DNA of 64,000 nt from Sphingomonas phyllosphaerae FA2 (GTDB lineage Bacteria; Pseudomonadota; Alphaproteobacteria; Sphingomonadales; Sphingomonadaceae), in NCBI RefSeq assembly GCF_000427645.1, contig NZ_KE386571.1, positions 1,415,676-1,479,675 of the forward strand. The letters are read 5' to 3'. How positions within the stretch are numbered: position 1 is the first letter of the stretch; every line of letters begins with the position of its first letter. Of the stretch, positions 1-9,288 are shown piece by piece. A program made the position numbers and the translations under genes. A model generated the notes under the pieces. That model searched no databases. It was not told the origin of the DNA and was given only the letters and a program-made list of their open reading frames with translations.

Positions 1-1
1 C

Positions 2-1930
2 GTCATCAGTTCGGAGGCCGGTAAGCACGGCGACATCTGGTCGTGGAGCCCCGCCGACGGCAAGATCGCCTATCGCATGTCGATGTCGCTGCGCGGCTGG
101 CTCACCGAGACCGACGAGGTGATCACGAGCGGCCCCGATCGCCGTCCGACGGCCATCGCAATCCGCGGCTTCACCGACTCAGGCGATGCCACCGAGAATT
201 TCAGCGTCGCGCGCGATGGCATCGCGACGTGGAAGACCAGCGTCGATGCCGGCTCCGCGCCCTATGCCGCGCGGCGCTACAGCACTTATGGCGGGCCGCC
301 GCTGGCGAACGAACAGGATGTGGCGGCACTGGTCGCGGCGGGGACGAAGGGCGTCGACCTGCTGCCCGGCGGCCATGCGACGCTGACGATGGGTGACGTC
401 ACCGAGATCGACGGGCCGCAGGGCAAGACGCCGGTGCGGCTGGCATTCATCCGCGGCTATGGCTTCTCACCCTCGCCGTTGTGGCTCGACAAGGACAACC
501 GGCTGTTCGGCTATGCCGGGGTCATCTCGATGCTGCCCGAAGGCTATGAGGCAGCCGGACCAAAGCTGAAAGAGGTGCAGGACAAGGCGACCGCCGCGAT
601 GGTCCGCGACGTGGCGCGCACCTTCCTGACGCCCGCCAATCGCACGCCGACGCTGGTCGACCATGTGCTGCTGTTCGATTCGGTGAAGGGCACGTACCTG
701 CCCGATCGCGCGGTGCTGATCGCCGACGGCAAGGTCACGGCGGTCGGAGCGGGCGGCTCGCTGCGCGCGCCTGCGGGCGCGACGACGCTGGACGGGCGCG
801 GCAAGACGTTGGTGCCGGGGCTGTGGGACGCGCACCAGCATGTCGGCGACGACTGGTCGCTGCTCCAGAACATCGCGACGGGCATGACGAATTACCGCAG
901 CCCGGGCTCGCTGATCGAGGATGCGCACAGCATCGTGCAGCGGCGCGCGGCGGGCGACCTGCTGGCGCCGGACGGGCGCGTATCGGTGATCATCGACCGC
1001 AAGGACCCGCTCGCCGCGCAGGGTGCGCTGACTGTCTCGTCGGCGGAGGAAGCGGTCGCGGCCGTGCGCAAGATCAAGGCCGCCGGCATGTGGGGGGTCA
1101 AGTTCTACACGTCGATGACCCCGGCGTGGATCGCACCTGCCGCGGCGGAGGCGCATCGGCTGGGCCTGCACGTCCACGGGCACGTCCCGGCGGGGATGCG
1201 GCCGCTGGATGCGGTGCGCGCGGGCTATGACGAGGTCACGCACATCAACTTCATCATGATGCAGGCGATGCCGCAGGCGGTGGTCGACAAGGCCAACACC
1301 GCCGCGCGGCCGGAAGGCCCGGCGCGTTATGGCAAGGACGTCGATCTCGATAGCGCGGCGATGCGGGCGTTCTACGCCGAACTGGCAAAGCGCAAGACGG
1401 TGATCGACCCGACCTTGACCGTTTGGGAGCCGTTGATGATCAGCGACGGCACCGCGATTCCGCCTGAATATGCTGCCTTCGCCAAGGTCGCGCCGCCAGC
1501 GGTGGCGCGCGGCTGGCGGATCGCGGGCTATCCGTTGAAAGACGGGCTGACCCGCGAGGATTACCGCAAGAGCTTCGGCAAGATGGTCGAACTGGTCGGG
1601 CGGCTGCACAAGGCGGGCGTGCCGATCGTCGCAGGCACCGATGGCTGGGGCGTCGAACTGGTCCGCGAACTGAAATTGTACCGGCAGGCCGGGCTGAGCA
1701 ATGCGCAGGCATTGCAGACCGCGACGATCGTACCGGCGAAGATGGTCGGGATGGGTGACCGGCTCGGCTCGGTCGCGGCCGGGAAGACCGCGGACGTCAT
1801 TCTGGTCGACGGCGACGTATCGCAGGACATCGGCAACCTGCGGCATGTGCGGACGGTGTTTCTGGATGGCTATCGGCTGGACGGGGATGCGCTGCGGAGT
1901 GCGAGCGGGATGAGCGGAATGCCGGAGTGA
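2..1930 (+). CDS. Amidohydrolase family metal-dependent hydrolase (5' end outside window)
   Basis: The reading frame is open from the first bases, so the gene starts upstream and this is its C-terminal ~640 residues. The first ~200 visible residues form a domain of unknown role. From about 'LVDHVLLFDSVKG' an amidohydrolase-type beta-sandwich and TIM barrel follow. Metal-site signatures are visible: 'DAHQHVGDDW' after the first strand, 'GVKFYTS' in the region of the bridging lysine, 'HVHGHVP', and 'GTDGWG' with the late aspartate. This superfamily hydrolyses C-N or other bonds with one or two bound metals, often on peptides or cyclic amides. The substrate cannot be read from sequence. The gene ends just before an inverted repeat. 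Confidence 0.85.
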   Translation, partial: VISSEAGKHGDIWSWSPADGKIAYRMSMSLRGWLTETDEVITSGPDRRPTAIAIRGFTDSGDATENFSVARDGIATWKTSVDAGSAPYAARRYSTYGGPPLANEQDVAALVAAGTKGVDLLPGGHATLTMGDVTEIDGPQGKTPVRLAFIRGYGFSPSPLWLDKDNRLFGYAGVISMLPEGYEAAGPKLKEVQDKATAAMVRDVARTFLTPANRTPTLVDHVLLFDSVKGTYLPDRAVLIADGKVTAVGAGGSLRAPAGATTLDGRGKTLVPGLWDAHQHVGDDWSLLQNIATGMTNYRSPGSLIEDAHSIVQRRAAGDLLAPDGRVSVIIDRKDPLAAQGALTVSSAEEAVAAVRKIKAAGMWGVKFYTSMTPAWIAPAAAEAHRLGLHVHGHVPAGMRPLDAVRAGYDEVTHINFIMMQAMPQAVVDKANTAARPEGPARYGKDVDLDSAAMRAFYAELAKRKTVIDPTLTVWEPLMISDGTAIPPEYAAFAKVAPPAVARGWRIAGYPLKDGLTREDYRKSFGKMVELVGRLHKAGVPIVAGTDGWGVELVRELKLYRQAGLSNAQALQTATIVPAKMVGMGDRLGSVAAGKTADVILVDGDVSQDIGNLRHVRTVFLDGYRLDGDALRSASGMSGMPE

Positions 1931-1950
1931 ATACCGCGCCCACCTTTCAC

Positions 1951-2045
1951 CGTCATCCCCGCGGAGGCGGGGATCCAGAACCTCTGAGGCTTTCGGCTCT
2001 TACGAGAACCTGCGCGTCTGGATCCCCGCCTGCGCGGGGATGACG
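1951..2045. repeat. Intergenic inverted repeat, type D
   Basis: Two ~29-bp arms, 1951-1979 and 2017-2045, are near-perfect reverse complements, starting 'cgtcatccccgcggaggcgg' and ending '..gcggggatgacg'. It lies between two convergent genes and would fold as a long RNA hairpin from either strand. It resembles the REP/BIME-like elements scattered through sphingomonad intergenic regions. Confidence 0.8.
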
Positions 2046-2066
2046 ATGGGGGCTAGGTGCCCCCCC

Positions 2067-2900
2067 TCACCCGAACAGGCCCAGCTCCGTCACCTCCTCG
2101 GCGCTCAGGTCGATGCCGAACATCATGCTCAATCGCATCCGGTAGACGCGCGGATCGGTGATCTCGGCCTCGGCGGTCGTCTCCGAGGCGCGGCGACGGT
2201 ATTGCCGGTCGGTCAGCGAGGCGAAACCGCGCGGCAGGATGATGCTGGTCACCGTCACGTTGGTGAAGCGGCTGGCGGGTGCGCTCATCGACCAATGGTT
2301 GCCCATCGCCAGATCGCTGTCGTGCACCTCGGCGGTGGTGAAGCTGTATTGCGGCTGCCACCCCGGCCCCGCCCCGCGTCCGTCGGTGGTGGTCGGATCG
2401 CCGTCGCGCAGCAGCAGCCAGCCGCCTTCCCCGGCGCGCTCGTCATCGCGCACCAGCAGGAAGCGCGCGCCGTCGGGCGCCTCGCCCTGCGCGCCGTCGG
2501 CGAGCGGCATGACCGGGGCGTAGCTGCCGCCGAAGCCGGCGTCGGCGATCCAGTGCTGGCCGTCGATCGTCACCAGCGACAGCGTGTGCGTCAGCGGCGG
2601 GGTCGCGGTCGCGCCCAGCCAGACGCGCGCGAGCAAAGGGCGGGCGCTGAAATCGAGCGCGGCGAGCGCGTCCAGCAACAGCCGGTTCTGCTCGAAACAA
2701 TAACCGCCGCGCCGCGCGGTGACCAGTTTCGCGGCGACGCTCGCCCCGTCGATCGCGATCGCGCGGCCCAGCCGCACGTCGAGGTTCTCGAACGGAATTG
2801 CGAGCCGGTGGGCGTGCTGGATACGCGACAGGCCGGCGGCGTCGCGAGTGGGACGCGCGGGAAGGTCGATGCGGGCGAGGTAAGCGTCGAGGTCGAACAT
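2067..2900 (-). CDS. nat: Arylamine N-acetyltransferase
   Basis: Predicted 277 residues, the normal length for bacterial NATs. It transfers acetyl from acetyl-CoA to aromatic amines and hydrazines in the cytosol through a Cys-His-Asp triad. The triad is visible: C68 in 'RRGGYCFEQN', H105 in 'LTHTLSLV' and D120 in 'WIADAGFGG'. The start at 2900 (MFDLDAYLARI) aligns with the family N terminus; the frame stays open upstream but that extension is not NAT-like. The gene diverges from the oxidoreductase at 2998, with about 100 bp between them that should hold both promoters. Confidence 0.92.
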   Translation of the reverse strand: MFDLDAYLARIDLPARPTRDAAGLSRIQHAHRLAIPFENLDVRLGRAIAIDGASVAAKLVTARRGGYCFEQNRLLLDALAALDFSARPLLARVWLGATATPPLTHTLSLVTIDGQHWIADAGFGGSYAPVMPLADGAQGEAPDGARFLLVRDDERAGEGGWLLLRDGDPTTTDGRGAGPGWQPQYSFTTAEVHDSDLAMGNHWSMSAPASRFTNVTVTSIILPRGFASLTDRQYRRRASETTAEAEITDPRVYRMRLSMMFGIDLSAEEVTELGLFG

Positions 2901-2997
2901 GCGGCCTTCGGTAGCGTGGTTGCGCGCCGATGAGAACGGGTTTGACCGCCCCCGCCCGCACGCCCATGCCGGGCGCCCACCATAAGAGGAGGCGAGG

Positions 2998-4125
2998 ATG
3001 AGCGACGTCAAGGGATTGGAATTGCGGTCGATCGTCGACGCCGACGGATCGCTGACGCTGCGACTGGAAGAGGTCACCTATCCAGCCCCGGCGGACGACG
3101 AAGTGCTGGTGCGGATCGAGGCGGCGCCGATCAATCCGTCCGATCTGGGGCTGCTGCTGGGGCCGGCGGACGTTGCGACGCTGGAGGATGTCGGGACGCC
3201 CGATGCGCCGGCACTGCGCTTCGCGGTGCCGCGCGGGCGGATGGGCGGCCTGCGCGCGCGGATCGGGCAATCGCTGCCGGTTGGGAACGAAGGCGCGGGC
3301 ACCGTCGTGGCCGCGGGCGCGCAGGGACAGGCACTGGTCGGGCGCAAGGTGGGGATGATCGGTGGCGCGATGTTCGCGCAATATCGGCTCGCAAAGCTGC
3401 GCGAGGTGGTGCCGCTGCCCGAGGGCGCGAGCGCGGCGGACGGCGCGGCGATGTTTGTCAATCCGCTGACCTCGCTGGCGTTCGTCGAAACGATGCGTGC
3501 CGAGGGGCACAAGGCGATCGTCCATACCGCCGCGGCGTCGAACCTTGGGCAGATGCTCCAGAAGATCTGCCTCGCCGATGGCGTGCCGCTGGTGAACATC
3601 GTCCGCAAGCCTGAACAGGCGGCGATATTGCGCGAGATCGGCGCGACCTATGTGCTGAACAGCCAGGACGAGGATTTCCGCACGAAGCTGGCGGATGCGT
3701 GCGCCGAGACCGGCGCGACGATCGCGTTCGATGCGATCGGCGGCGGATCGCTGGGCAGCGACATCGTGCAGGCGATGGAACAGGCCGCCAACCGTACGGC
3801 AGGCGAGTACAGCCGCTATGGCTCGGACACGTTCAAGCAGCTGTATATCTATGGCGCGCTCGATACCGGCGCGACGACGCTCAACCGGCTGGCGTTCGGG
3901 TTCCAGTGGAGCGTGTCGGGCTTCCTGCTGACGCCGTGGCTGAAGAAGGGCGGCGCGGAGACGGCGGGGCGGATGCGGCAGCGGATCGCCGACGAGCTGA
4001 CCACGACCTTCGCCAGCAACTATACCGCGACGATCGGCTTGAAGGAGGCGCTGACCCCCGACGTGCTGCGCGCCTATGAGCGCAAGGCGACGGGCGAGAA
4101 GTATCTGATCGATCCGACGCGCTGA
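2998..4125 (+). CDS. Zinc-independent MDR-superfamily alcohol dehydrogenase/quinone oxidoreductase-like protein
   Basis: 375 residues. The N-terminal GroES-like domain has 'PAPADDEVLVRIEAAPINPSDL', typical of quinone oxidoreductase-like MDR proteins. The nucleotide-binding domain begins near residue 178 with 'AAASNLGQM', replacing the usual GxGxxG, followed by 'LVNIVRKPEQAAILREIGA'. The cysteines and histidines of a catalytic zinc site are not evident, so it is probably a zinc-free NAD(P)H-dependent reductase. The start is supported by an AGGAGG-like site just upstream ('agaggaggcgagg'). It transcribes toward the TonB receptor, with a terminator hairpin between them. The substrate is unknown. 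Confidence 0.85.
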   Translation: MSDVKGLELRSIVDADGSLTLRLEEVTYPAPADDEVLVRIEAAPINPSDLGLLLGPADVATLEDVGTPDAPALRFAVPRGRMGGLRARIGQSLPVGNEGAGTVVAAGAQGQALVGRKVGMIGGAMFAQYRLAKLREVVPLPEGASAADGAAMFVNPLTSLAFVETMRAEGHKAIVHTAAASNLGQMLQKICLADGVPLVNIVRKPEQAAILREIGATYVLNSQDEDFRTKLADACAETGATIAFDAIGGGSLGSDIVQAMEQAANRTAGEYSRYGSDTFKQLYIYGALDTGATTLNRLAFGFQWSVSGFLLTPWLKKGGAETAGRMRQRIADELTTTFASNYTATIGLKEALTPDVLRAYERKATGEKYLIDPTR

Positions 4126-4136
4126 ACGCCCGGACA

Positions 4137-4171
4137 TAAAGAAGGGGCGGCACGCCGCGACGTGCCGCCCC
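4137..4171 (-). terminator. Rho-independent terminator of the TonB-dependent receptor gene
   Basis: Perfect 11-bp stem: 4144-4154 'ggggcggcacg' pairs with 4161-4171 'cgtgccgcccc' across a 6-nt loop. Read on the minus strand, the stem is followed by TTCTTTAT. It sits about 30 bp past the stop of the receptor gene. Confidence 0.8.
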
Positions 4172-4199
4172 CGAGGATGAGCCGAGATCGGCCCGATGC

Positions 4200-7100
4200 T
4201 TACATGTTGATCGTCAGGCCCGCGAAGATGTAGCGGCCCAGCGCGTCGTAGATGCCCGGATAGGTGTTGCCGTTACCGAACGAGCCGATCGGCGCGGCGG
4301 TCTGGCTGAGCACCGGGGGCTCACGATCGAGCAGGTTCTGCGCACCGATGCGGAACGTGTAGTTGTCGGCGACACGCGCGGTCAACGTCAGATCGAAGTA
4401 GCTCTGCGCCGGGATGCGGCGGTCGAGCACGAACGACGTGCCGGCGAGCGCGGCGTTGTCGCTGGTCCGCTCGTAACGGGTCGGATCCAGATAGCGCCAG
4501 CGGCCCGAGATGCCGATGCCGTCGGTGCCCTGCCACGTCAGACGCAGCTGGTGACGCCACTTCGCCTGTGGGAAGCCGCACTGGCCGCCGTAATAGCCGG
4601 CGCAATCGAACGAGGTGCCGACCTTCTCCGAGGTGAATTCATCGACATAGGTGCCGTTGAACGCCGCCGACAGCGAGCCGGCCTCCGCGAAGCGATAGGT
4701 GTAGTTGGCGTTGATATCGATACCGCGGGTCTTGAGAATGCCGCTGTTCAGGTTGGTATCGGCGACATAACCGTTCGGCGTCTGCCAGAGCGAGAAGTTG
4801 GCATCGCGGTTGATCAGGCCGCACAGCGAGGCATCGCCCGTCGCCGCGCACTGGCTGAGGATCGTGTCCGCGCCGATGACCGAGATGATGTCCTTCACCT
4901 TGATGCTGAACGCGTCGACCGTGAGGTTGAAGCCCGGCAGGAACGACGGGGTCAGGATCACGCCGGCGGTGAACGTGTCGGCCGTTTCCGGACGCAGGTT
5001 CAGGTTGCCGCCCAGAAGGCCGTTGTACTGTGCCGACGGGTTCGCCTGGATCAGACCATAACGGTTGAGCGGCACGCCGAGGTTGACGCACTGCGCGGCG
5101 GTAGCCGTCGGTGCGCTGGCGGTGCCGGGCACGCCCGCGCACGGATCGGTCGAGCCGTCGATCTGCACCGACTGCGACTGGAACAGCTCCTGGATGTTCG
5201 GCGCACGGACCGCACGGTTGTAGCTGCCGCGCAGCGCGATGTCGCGCACCGGCGACCAGCTGACCGCGCCCTTGTACGAGCTGACGCCACCCGAAAGGTT
5301 GTAGTCGGAATAACGATAGCCGCCCTCGAGCGTCAGTTCGTGGAAGAACGGACGATCGGCGATCAACGGCACCTGAAGCTCGGCGAAGAACTCCTTGACG
5401 TCGTAGCTGCCCGCGACCGGCAGGGTCGGGCCGCCCTGACCCGCCAGATCGCCGGTGGCGAACGACGTGTCGACGTTCAGCTCGAGCTGCTCCTTGCGAT
5501 ACTCGCCACCGATCGCGAGACCGATGCCGTCGTTCGCCAGCGGGCTCTGGATGCCGTACTCGCCGCCCTTGAAGGTGACCGAGCCGCTGACCACGGTTTC
5601 CTTGGTCTGGCCCTGCTGGAAGCCGGCGACCTGCACGTAGTTCAACGCTTCCGCGGTGATCGGCGTGCTGCCGAAGATGTTGAGCGGGACGCAGTTCGGG
5701 TCGCTGCCGTCGACGACCGAGCGGCACACGATCTGACCGGCCGTGTTGCGGACGGCGTCGAGCGCCTTCTGCGTGCGGCTGACCGAGAATTCGTTTCGGT
5801 AGTTCAGCGTGTACTTGGTCGTGCCATATTGGCCAAACAGGTCGTAGCTGATGCCCTTGTCGAGATCGCCACGCGCACCGACGACGAAGCGGTACGAGGT
5901 ATGCGTGATGTCGGCCTGACGACCGCCACCCTCGACGTTGCGACGGCCGATCAGGACGTTCGCGATCTGGCTGGTGGTGCCGTCCGGGTTGAGCGTGGTC
6001 TGCCCGGTCAGGTTCGAGGCGCGGCAGAAAGTCGCGACCTGCACCGCCGACAGATACGGATTGCCGCAGTTAAGCGTGTTGGTGTTGTTGAAGTTACCCG
6101 ACGGCGCGATCTGCGCGACCGAGCGATCGTCCATGAACATGAACTCGGTGTACGGCTTGAACGCATCGCTGACGTCGTAATGCGCCAGGAAGCCCGCGGT
6201 GTAACGGGTGTCGGGGCGCTGGTAATAGTTCAGCGGATTGGCGTTGTAGAGCGTCGTGCCGGGGACCAGCGCGCCCGCGCCGTTCAGCGTGTACGAGGTC
6301 GGCGGACCGCCCTGCGTCGCGTCGGTCAGCGTGAAGTTCGCCGGGAACGCCGTCGCCGAGCCGCCGCAGCGGAATTCGGTGCCGGTCGACGTGGCGAGAC
6401 CGCACGACGAATAATCGCGGCTGCCCTGCTCGACCGCCGCGATCGAACGATAGCCGAGGTAGCCGACGATGTGGCCGCGGCCGTCATCGGTGCCCGCGCC
6501 GATCTTCATGCTGGCGTCGAAGTTGCGACCATCGGTGGTCAGGCCGTTCGGTGCCGGATAGTTGAAGCTGCGGACCAGGTTCTGCAGGCGATCGTTGTTG
6601 TTGTCGTGGTTGAACACGCCGTAGTTGGCGTCGACGCTGATGCCGGTGAAGTCGGTGTCGAGCACGAAGTTGACGACACCGCCGACCGCATCCGAACCGT
6701 AGGTCGACGAGGCGCCGCCGGTCAGCACGTCGACGCGGCTGATCATGATACCGGGCAGCACGTTGATGTCCGCCGCCGAGCTCTTCGACACCGGGTCACC
6801 CGGCATCAGGCGACGGCCGTTGACCAGCGTCAGCGTGCGCTGGTCGCCGAGGTTGCGCAGGTTGAGCGTCGCGGTGCCGGTCGAGCCGTTCGACACCGAC
6901 GAGCTTTGCGTCGCGAATGCCTGCGGCAGATTGTTCAGCACGTCTTCGAGACGGGTCGCGCCCTGCAGCTTGATGTCCTGCGCGTTGACGACGGTCACCG
7001 GGCTGGCCGAGACGAGGTTCGGCGAGGCGATGCGCGAGCCGGTGACGACGATGTCACCACCACCCGGACCGGCTTCACCCGGTGCGGCGGCGTCCTGACC

Positions 7101-7235
7101 GGCGACGGCGGCCTTCGGCCCGGCATCGGTCGGCGCCTGTGCTTCCGGCGAGGTCGCCTGCGCGAACGCGGGGGTGCCAGCCACTGCCATCGCGATGACC
7201 GCGGAGGCGAGCAACTTCGTGCGAAGTGTCTTCAT
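4200..7235 (-). CDS. TonB-dependent outer-membrane receptor
   Basis: 1011 residues. A signal peptide is evident ('KLLASAVIAMAVAGTPAFAQA', cleavage near residue 26). A disordered linker follows, then a TonB box-like 'DIVVTGSRIA' (61-70), a plug domain ('ATRLEDVLNNLPQAF', 'TLTLVNGRRLMPGDP', 'SRVDVLTGGASSTYGSDAVGGVVNFVLDT') and a large 22-strand-type beta barrel. It transports a ligand across the outer membrane using TonB-ExbBD energy. The plug type ('GGASSTYGSDAVGG') is common in sphingomonad receptors for plant-derived or oligomeric substrates, but the ligand cannot be inferred. The C terminus is '..FAGLTINM', not the usual terminal aromatic residue. Confidence 0.93.
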   Translation of the reverse strand: MKTLRTKLLASAVIAMAVAGTPAFAQATSPEAQAPTDAGPKAAVAGQDAAAPGEAGPGGGDIVVTGSRIASPNLVSASPVTVVNAQDIKLQGATRLEDVLNNLPQAFATQSSSVSNGSTGTATLNLRNLGDQRTLTLVNGRRLMPGDPVSKSSAADINVLPGIMISRVDVLTGGASSTYGSDAVGGVVNFVLDTDFTGISVDANYGVFNHDNNNDRLQNLVRSFNYPAPNGLTTDGRNFDASMKIGAGTDDGRGHIVGYLGYRSIAAVEQGSRDYSSCGLATSTGTEFRCGGSATAFPANFTLTDATQGGPPTSYTLNGAGALVPGTTLYNANPLNYYQRPDTRYTAGFLAHYDVSDAFKPYTEFMFMDDRSVAQIAPSGNFNNTNTLNCGNPYLSAVQVATFCRASNLTGQTTLNPDGTTSQIANVLIGRRNVEGGGRQADITHTSYRFVVGARGDLDKGISYDLFGQYGTTKYTLNYRNEFSVSRTQKALDAVRNTAGQIVCRSVVDGSDPNCVPLNIFGSTPITAEALNYVQVAGFQQGQTKETVVSGSVTFKGGEYGIQSPLANDGIGLAIGGEYRKEQLELNVDTSFATGDLAGQGGPTLPVAGSYDVKEFFAELQVPLIADRPFFHELTLEGGYRYSDYNLSGGVSSYKGAVSWSPVRDIALRGSYNRAVRAPNIQELFQSQSVQIDGSTDPCAGVPGTASAPTATAAQCVNLGVPLNRYGLIQANPSAQYNGLLGGNLNLRPETADTFTAGVILTPSFLPGFNLTVDAFSIKVKDIISVIGADTILSQCAATGDASLCGLINRDANFSLWQTPNGYVADTNLNSGILKTRGIDINANYTYRFAEAGSLSAAFNGTYVDEFTSEKVGTSFDCAGYYGGQCGFPQAKWRHQLRLTWQGTDGIGISGRWRYLDPTRYERTSDNAALAGTSFVLDRRIPAQSYFDLTLTARVADNYTFRIGAQNLLDREPPVLSQTAAPIGSFGNGNTYPGIYDALGRYIFAGLTINM

Positions 7236-7320
7236 GGGTGTCGGTCCCTTTATACTCTAAGGATCGGGTATGGTTCGATCTCGAAGGCCGACCTCGTGTG
7301 CGCACGATCGTCGGGCTTGA

Positions 7321-7370
7321 TGCCCGGCGTCATGACCCTTTGATTTTGCTTAAACAATCATTTCCGGGCA
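7321..7370. promoter_or_regulatory. Possible operator/promoter zone between divergent genes
   Basis: The 233-bp gap between the receptor (minus) and the small exported protein (plus) is AT-richer than its surroundings. It holds a 7-bp inverted repeat, 'tgcccgg' 7321-7327 and 'ccgggca' 7364-7370, enclosing an imperfect palindrome 'ttgcttaaacaa' at 7346-7357. This is suggestive of a regulator site for the receptor, but there is no motif match I can name. Confidence 0.3.
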
Positions 7371-7468
7371 AAAGAGGGCACATTGCCGCCCCAGTGTGAC
7401 GCTTACGCAACATATCCGCGGTCAGCAGATGTTTCGGAAACGATTGATCTAGTGGGAATGATGCAGCG

Positions 7469-7963
7469 ATGAAAAGTTCCTCGTTATTAGTTGCAGCGAC
7501 AATTCTTATGATTGGCGCTCCGAGTGTTGCACAATCGACACGCGCAAACCTGCAAAATCTCTATGCGTGCAAGGCTGTGGACGGCGCAGCGTCCCGGCTG
7601 GCCTGCTACGAGCGGCAGACCGCGATTTTAGAAGATGCGGAACGGCGCAGCGAGATCGCGGTGGTCGATACCCGCGCCGAGCAGCAACGGCGTCGCGCGG
7701 CGTTCGGTGCGAAGGTGTCGGACGAAGCGCGCGCCAGCTCCACGCTGGCCGAGATCAAGACGACGCTGGTTTCCGCCACCCCCGGCGGCGCGGGGCTGCT
7801 GGTCTTCGCGCTAGCGGACGGCGCGCGCTGGATACAGGTCGACGATGCGCCAATCCCGGGACGGCTGCGCCCCGGCAGCGCGGTCGTCGTGAAGCGGACG
7901 ATGCTGGGCGGCTACAAGATGACGATCGACAGCCGCCCGGCGTTCAAGGTTCGCCGGCTATAG
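7469..7963 (+). CDS. Exported hypothetical protein with Cys pair
   Basis: 164 residues. The N terminus 'MKSSSLLVAATILMIGAPSVAQ' is a clear signal peptide with cleavage near residue 22. The mature part begins with 'LYACKAVDGAASRLACYERQ', a two-cysteine helix pair seen in many alphaproteobacterial periplasmic proteins of unknown role. A charged alpha-helical stretch follows, then a small C-terminal beta-rich part ('GARWIQVDDAPIPGRLRPGSAVVVKR') that looks like an SH3-like or OB-like barrel. The last 20 bp overlap the convergent flavoprotein gene. No function is assigned. Confidence 0.75.
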   Translation: MKSSSLLVAATILMIGAPSVAQSTRANLQNLYACKAVDGAASRLACYERQTAILEDAERRSEIAVVDTRAEQQRRRAAFGAKVSDEARASSTLAEIKTTLVSATPGGAGLLVFALADGARWIQVDDAPIPGRLRPGSAVVVKRTMLGGYKMTIDSRPAFKVRRL

Positions 7964-9119
7964 CCTGCCCCGCGGCCCAGCCGCTGGCCCAGGCCCATTG
8001 GAAGTTGTAGCCGCCCAGCCAGCCGGTGACGTCGACCGCCTCGCCGATCACGTAGAGACCGGGCACCTTGCGCGCCTCCATCGTCTTCGAGGACAAAGCG
8101 TCGGTGGCGATGCCGCCGACCGTCACCTCTGCCTTGGCGAAGCCTTCGGTGCCATCGGGGTGGAAGCGCCAGTCGGACAGGCGGCGTTCGGCCTCGGCCA
8201 GCGCGCGGTCGGTGGTTGCACCGAGTTCGCCGACGCCCAGCCGCTCGGCGAGGACGTCGGCGAGCCGCGATGGCAGGCCAAGCGTCTGCGCCAGCGTCGC
8301 GCGCGGGCGGACGCGCTTGGCATTGGTCAGCCAACCGGCCGCGGCATCGGGGCGGAAATCGATCGCGACCGGCTCGCCGTGACGCCAATAGCTCGACGCT
8401 TGCAGGATCGCGGGGCCGGACAGCCCGCGGTGGGTGAACAATGCGGCCTCGGCGAAGGTGGCCTTGCCGGCGCGGGCGACGACCGGCGTAGCGACGCCCG
8501 AGAGCGCGCGGAACAGCGCCTCGTCGCCGGGAAGGGTCAAGGGGACGAGCGCGGGGCGCGGCTCGACGACCTTGAGGCCGAAGCGGCGGGCGATGTCATA
8601 GGCGATATCGGTCGCGCCCATCTTCGGGATCGACGGACCGCCGGTCGCGATCACCAGCGCCGGGGCGGTGTAGCTGCGGTCGCCGTGCGTGATCGTGTAG
8701 CGGCCATCGGCGTGGCCGATCTCGCCAAGCGCCTGCCCGAGCCGGATCGTCACGCCGCCCAGTTCGCATTCGCCAAGCAGCATGTCGACGATCGCGCGCG
8801 CCGGGCCGTCGCAGAACAATTGCCCGAGCGTCTTTTCGTGCCACGCGATGCCGTGGCGCTCGACCATGTCGAGGAAATCACGCGCGGTGTAACGGCCGAG
8901 TGCGGACTTGGCGAAATGCGGGTTGGCGGACAGGTAACGGTCCGGGGCGGTGTGTAAATTGGTGAAGTTGCAGCGGCCGCCACCGGAGATCAGGATCTTC
9001 TTGCCCGGCGCCTCGGCATGATCGAGCACGACGACGCGCCGCCCTCGCTGCCCGCCGACCGCCGCCGCCATCAACCCTGCCCCGCCCGCGCCCAGCACGA
9101 TCGCGTCGAATGTTTCCAT
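7944..9119 (-). CDS. BaiN/HI0933-family NAD(P)/FAD-dependent oxidoreductase
   Basis: 391 residues. An N-terminal FAD-binding Rossmann motif 'GAGGAGLMAA' (from residue 10) is followed by the family hallmark 'PGKKILISGGGRCNFTN' (about 38-54) and a second FAD contact 'ALVIATGGPSIPKMGATD'. The C terminus 'LYVIGEAVDVTGWLGGYNFQWAWASG' is the conserved closing FAD-binding segment. These flavoproteins are cytosolic; BaiN in gut bacteria acts in bile-acid dehydroxylation, but most members have no known substrate. It overlaps the convergent gene's 3' end by 20 bp. Confidence 0.9.
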   Translation of the reverse strand: METFDAIVLGAGGAGLMAAAVGGQRGRRVVVLDHAEAPGKKILISGGGRCNFTNLHTAPDRYLSANPHFAKSALGRYTARDFLDMVERHGIAWHEKTLGQLFCDGPARAIVDMLLGECELGGVTIRLGQALGEIGHADGRYTITHGDRSYTAPALVIATGGPSIPKMGATDIAYDIARRFGLKVVEPRPALVPLTLPGDEALFRALSGVATPVVARAGKATFAEAALFTHRGLSGPAILQASSYWRHGEPVAIDFRPDAAAGWLTNAKRVRPRATLAQTLGLPSRLADVLAERLGVGELGATTDRALAEAERRLSDWRFHPDGTEGFAKAEVTVGGIATDALSSKTMEARKVPGLYVIGEAVDVTGWLGGYNFQWAWASGWAAGQAIAGEP

Positions 9120-9173
9120 CGCGCGGCCGTGTCATAGGTGCGGAACGAAGTCGATGCCGGCCGCGGCCCGAAC

Positions 9174-9250
9174 CGTCATTGCGAGCGAAGCGACCCAATC
9201 CAGGGCGTCCTGATTCGGCTCTGGATTGCTTCCCTCCGCTCGCAATGACG
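9174..9250. repeat. Intergenic inverted repeat, type A (variant copy)
   Basis: Arms 'cgtcattgcgagcgaagcga' and '..cctccgctcgcaatgacg' pair with a few mismatches around a ~20-nt asymmetric loop 'gggcgtcctgattcggctct'. Three other copies occur in this window (13288, 26550, 48718). This copy is the most diverged. Confidence 0.8.
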
Positions 9251-9288
9251 AAGAGCGGTTCGAGTCAGGGAATAGCTCGAAAACCGAC

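Noticed and set aside
2443-4137. 564-codon minus-strand open frame
   Set aside because: It runs opposite the MDR oxidoreductase and out of frame through the NAT gene; no domain features.
4551-7343. 930-codon plus-strand open frame opposite the TonB receptor
   Set aside because: It is antisense to a clear outer-membrane receptor; the translation is Arg/Val/Asp-rich with no domains, as expected of the complementary strand of GC-rich coding DNA.
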